6,400 nt of DNA from Spartobacteria bacterium (lineage in GTDB: Bacteria; Verrucomicrobiota; Verrucomicrobiae; Chthoniobacterales; UBA6821): assembly GCA_003136515.1 (NCBI GenBank), contig PLEU01000113.1, positions 1-6,400 of the forward strand. Direction: 5' to 3'. This document shows positions 4,620-6,400 of the stretch, piece by piece (the first letter of the stretch is position 1; every line of letters starts with the position of its first letter). The translations under genes were made by a program, and so were the position numbers. Below the pieces are notes generated by a model that ran no database searches, was not told the DNA's origin, and worked only from the letters and a program-made list of their open reading frames with translations.

Positions 4620-5798
4620 CTATCGGGTTCCCATGCCTACATTTTGGACCGTCTGGAACAACTTCCCTTCGGTCTTGATTGACGGAGCGATGATGATTTC
4701 TGTCTCTTGGAACTCGCGAACAGTTGCCGCACCAACATTTCCCATGCAAGTCGTGATGGCGCCGACGAGGTTCTGACTTCCATCATCCACAACAGCGGGA
4801 CCGAAAAGGATCTGCTGGAGGGATCCTGTCTGACCGACATGGATGCGGGTGCCACGTGGGAGATTCGCATGAGGGGTCGCCATGCCCCAATGGTAGCCGC
4901 GACCCGGTGACTCGACGGCTTTTGCAAAGGCACTTCCAACCATGACGGCGTCGGAACCACAAGCAAGAGCCTTGCATACATCACCCCCCTTGCTCATCCC
5001 TCCATCGGTGATGATGGGGACGTAGCGGCCCGTATTTTTAAAATAGGCATCCCGGGCAGCTGCACAATCCACCGTTGCGGTCACCTGTGGCACACCTAAC
5101 CCGAGAACCCCCCGCGACGTGCAGGCGGCCCCAGGCCCGACACCGATGAGAACTCCGGCAACGCCGCAACCCATGAGTTCAAGGGTCACATCGTAAGAAA
5201 CGGCGTTACCAACAATTACAGGTATCGGCATGGAAGCGCAAAATTGCGCCAGATCCAGCGACTGATATTTCGTCGAAATATGCCGCACCGTGGAAACCGT
5301 GCTCTGAACGATAAAAACATCCGCTCCCGCTGCAGCAGCGAGGGAACCGAGATGCTCGGCACGCTGAGGAATAGAACTAACGGCAGCTATGGCGCCGCCA
5401 GCCTTGATCGCCTTAATGCGTTCGATAATGAGTTCATCCTTAACGGGCTCGGTGTAGACCTTCTGAAGAAAAGTTGTGACGTGATCCTTATCCTCCGTAA
5501 GAAGCTGATCCAGAATCGCATCGGGGTTTTGATAGCGGGTCTGTATGCCATCCAAATTCAGAACGGCCAATCCGCCTAGCCGGCTCATTTCAATGGCAAA
5601 GCGCACATCGACAACTCCGTCCATGGCGCTGGCAAGCACCGGGATGCTCAGATCGATGGTACTGCCATCCTTGCGAGGAATTTTGAAGGTGGTATCAACC
5701 TCTTCGGGGTTGATCGTCACAGACCCAGGAACGAGGGCGATTTCATCAAACCCGTAGGTGACACGAGCTTTGCGGTTGCGTCCAATCCACATTCCCAT
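4620..5798 (-). CDS. guaB3: GuaB3-type IMP dehydrogenase (no CBS domains)
   Basis: A protein of 392 residues forming one IMPDH/GMPR TIM barrel. Canonical GuaB is about 490 residues because of an inserted CBS pair, which is absent here. The start (IGRNRKARVTYGFDEIALVPG), then IPVLASAMDGVVD, GGLAVLNLDGIQTRY, the catalytic loop GPGAACTSRG with Cys226, DGGMSKGGDVCKAL (Asp265) and the C-terminal YHWGMATPHANLPRGTR are all hallmarks of the GuaB3 family of actinobacteria and cyanobacteria. Canonical IMPDH oxidises IMP to XMP with NAD+ in the cytosol, the committed step to GMP; cyanobacterial GuaB3 is reported to do the same, so this activity is likely but not proven here. ATG 5798 was chosen because it follows the upstream stop by four bases and a GGAGGG precedes it. 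ATG 5831 would overlap the upstream gene and ATG 5792 would lack a ribosome site at usable spacing. It is the last gene of its operon. Confidence 0.95.
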   Translation of the reverse strand: MGMWIGRNRKARVTYGFDEIALVPGSVTINPEEVDTTFKIPRKDGSTIDLSIPVLASAMDGVVDVRFAIEMSRLGGLAVLNLDGIQTRYQNPDAILDQLLTEDKDHVTTFLQKVYTEPVKDELIIERIKAIKAGGAIAAVSSIPQRAEHLGSLAAAAGADVFIVQSTVSTVRHISTKYQSLDLAQFCASMPIPVIVGNAVSYDVTLELMGCGVAGVLIGVGPGAACTSRGVLGLGVPQVTATVDCAAARDAYFKNTGRYVPIITDGGMSKGGDVCKALACGSDAVMVGSAFAKAVESPGRGYHWGMATPHANLPRGTRIHVGQTGSLQQILFGPAVVDDGSQNLVGAITTCMGNVGAATVREFQETEIIIAPSIKTEGKLFQTVQNVGMGTR

Positions 5799-5802
5799 GG
5801 CC

Positions 5803-6042
5803 TTAGAAACCCTCCGAGGTGGAGCGCTCATTCAGACTGCCGCAGACGGGGCAGTTCAGAAGATCGCTGGTGGTCGTATCGGTGTATCGCGAGCCGCAGA
5901 TTCGGCAGAAAACACGATCGCGGGCGATGGCATTGGAGTGGCGCTTACGGATCATTTCATAGCCTATCCAAAGGATCAAAATGCCGGCAAGAAAAAGCGA
6001 TAGATACAGGAAAACAAACCAGGTAAATGTGATGGAAATCAT
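5803..6042 (-). CDS. Small membrane-anchored zinc-ribbon protein of unknown function
   Basis: A 79-residue protein. Residues about 5-28 (FTWFVFLYLSLF continuing to LILWIGY) form one transmembrane helix, followed by a basic stretch IRKRH that suggests the C-terminal part is cytosolic. Then come two knuckles, CRIC (46-49) and CPVC (64-67), 14 residues apart, a typical four-cysteine zinc ribbon. ATG 6042 overlaps the stop of the upstream gene as ATGA, so an earlier in-frame start at 6180 lying within that gene is not favoured. The GuaB3 start follows the stop by four bases. No enzymatic motif is seen. A scaffold or regulatory role at the membrane is a guess. The gene is well supported by its domain content and tight spacing. 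Confidence 0.82.
   Translation of the reverse strand: MISITFTWFVFLYLSLFLAGILILWIGYEMIRKRHSNAIARDRVFCRICGSRYTDTTTSDLLNCPVCGSLNERSTSEGF
5810..5815 (-). promoter_or_regulatory. Ribosome binding site supporting the GuaB3 start
   Basis: GGAGGG on the minus strand, within the last codons of the upstream gene, lies 11 bases before ATG 5798. It lies downstream of ATG 5831 and is too far from ATG 5792, so it favours 5798. Confidence 0.6.
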
Positions 6043-6400
6043 GGCGTGCTCGATTGATTTGCTCCCTGAGTGAGGCCGTGTCTGTTGCCCTCCATCAAGC
6101 TGCGTGGAGATCCCCAGAGTATCAGGACACGCCCCCAGCTTTCCTGCGCTGCAGGCTGGAAGCGCTGTGCATGAATCCATACGCTCCCTGCCTCGTCACT
6201 GACGGGATCTCCCGAGGAGTCCAGCAGTACGCAATGCATCGGCATCCCTTCGGCACTCACGCCAACTTCATAGAGAGCCGGTTTGGCAACGGAGCTGCCG
6301 GCCTGCGGAAATCCACCACCAGAAGCTGGAGCTACAACCTTGCGATTTGCCAGATCATCTTCCCAGCGAATCACCGTTCTCGGGTTTGCTGCTGATTGTG
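6039..6400 (-). CDS. TonB C-terminal-like protein (partial, N-terminus off the right edge)
   Basis: The minus-strand frame is open from the window edge to the stop at 6039, giving about 120 residues of a longer protein. A possible GTG at 6374 is internal because the frame continues upstream without a stop. The visible part has a Pro/Ala/Gly-rich stretch (APASGGGFPQAG) followed by YEVGVSAEGMPMHCVLLDSSGDPVSDEA and then AQRFQPA and WGRVLILWG. The order of a strand with a Gly turn, a V/L-rich strand ending in SSG, a helix, and a RFxPA strand resembles TonB C-terminal domains. Family knowledge: such domains contact outer-membrane transporters from the periplasm. The resemblance is by eye and partial, so a different envelope protein is possible. 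The ATGA overlap with the zinc-ribbon gene points to one transcription unit. Confidence 0.55.
   Translation of the reverse strand, partial: QSAANPRTVIRWEDDLANRKVVAPASGGGFPQAGSSVAKPALYEVGVSAEGMPMHCVLLDSSGDPVSDEAGSVWIHAQRFQPAAQESWGRVLILWGSPRSLMEGNRHGLTQGANQSSTP

Noticed and set aside
4431..4682. An 83-codon plus-strand frame entering the 3' end of guaB3
   Set aside because: It crosses the probable terminator hairpin and the antisense of guaB3; no family signal.
5831..5831. ATG 5831 as the GuaB3 start
   Set aside because: It would overlap the zinc-ribbon gene by 29 bases and add MSAPPRRVSKA, which is not part of the family N-terminus; ATG 5798 with GGAGGG upstream fits better.

Overview
The window reads as an ordinary chromosomal segment of a Gram-negative, non-proteobacterial bacterium. 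Three things make the Verrucomicrobiota/Planctomycetota side of the tree the best guess: a BlaI/M56-peptidase pair, a CBS-less GuaB3-type IMP dehydrogenase next to a TonB-C-like protein, and the scarcity of Shine-Dalgarno sequences. No rRNA, tRNA or marker gene is present, so this placement is an inference. Base composition looks moderately GC-rich in genes and clearly AT-richer in the 4001-4619 gap (judged by eye, not computed).

Layout, left to right. (1) 1-1741, minus strand: a two-gene regulatory operon. A BlaI/MecI-type winged-helix repressor (1334-1741) overlaps by ATGA a membrane M56 metallopeptidase of the BlaR1/MecR1 type, which runs off the left edge. The repressor's promoter region (1742-1800) carries two BlaI-like dyads. 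(2) 1742-1982: a divergent intergenic region. (3) 1983-3017, plus strand: a xylose-isomerase-fold sugar isomerase with two changes at the metal site. (4) 3040-3068: a strong 12-bp hairpin without a T-tract. (5) 3098-4000, plus strand: a stand-alone FIST-like protein. (6) 4001-4619: a gene-free convergent gap. It holds DnaA-box-like 9-mers, an AT-rich patch, and a hairpin with T-tracts that probably terminates the minus-strand operon. (7) 4620-6400, minus strand: a compact operon whose order of transcription is TonB-C-like protein (partial, right edge), a small membrane zinc-ribbon protein joined to it by another ATGA overlap, then GuaB3.

Functional picture. The BlaI/M56 pair should work as a proteolytic switch: the membrane protease senses a signal, cleaves the repressor and frees its own promoter. 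What it senses cannot be seen, because the part beyond the fourth membrane helix is outside the window. The sugar isomerase and the FIST protein may be co-transcribed but have no obvious shared pathway. GuaB3 belongs to guanine nucleotide synthesis; its two upstream partners are envelope-type proteins of unknown role.

No phage, transposon, CRISPR or defence module was found. The points most worth a second look are the operator pair and cleavage-site geometry of the BlaI/M56 switch, the unusually long loop of the protease, the altered metal site of the isomerase, and the DnaA-box cluster in the convergent gap.
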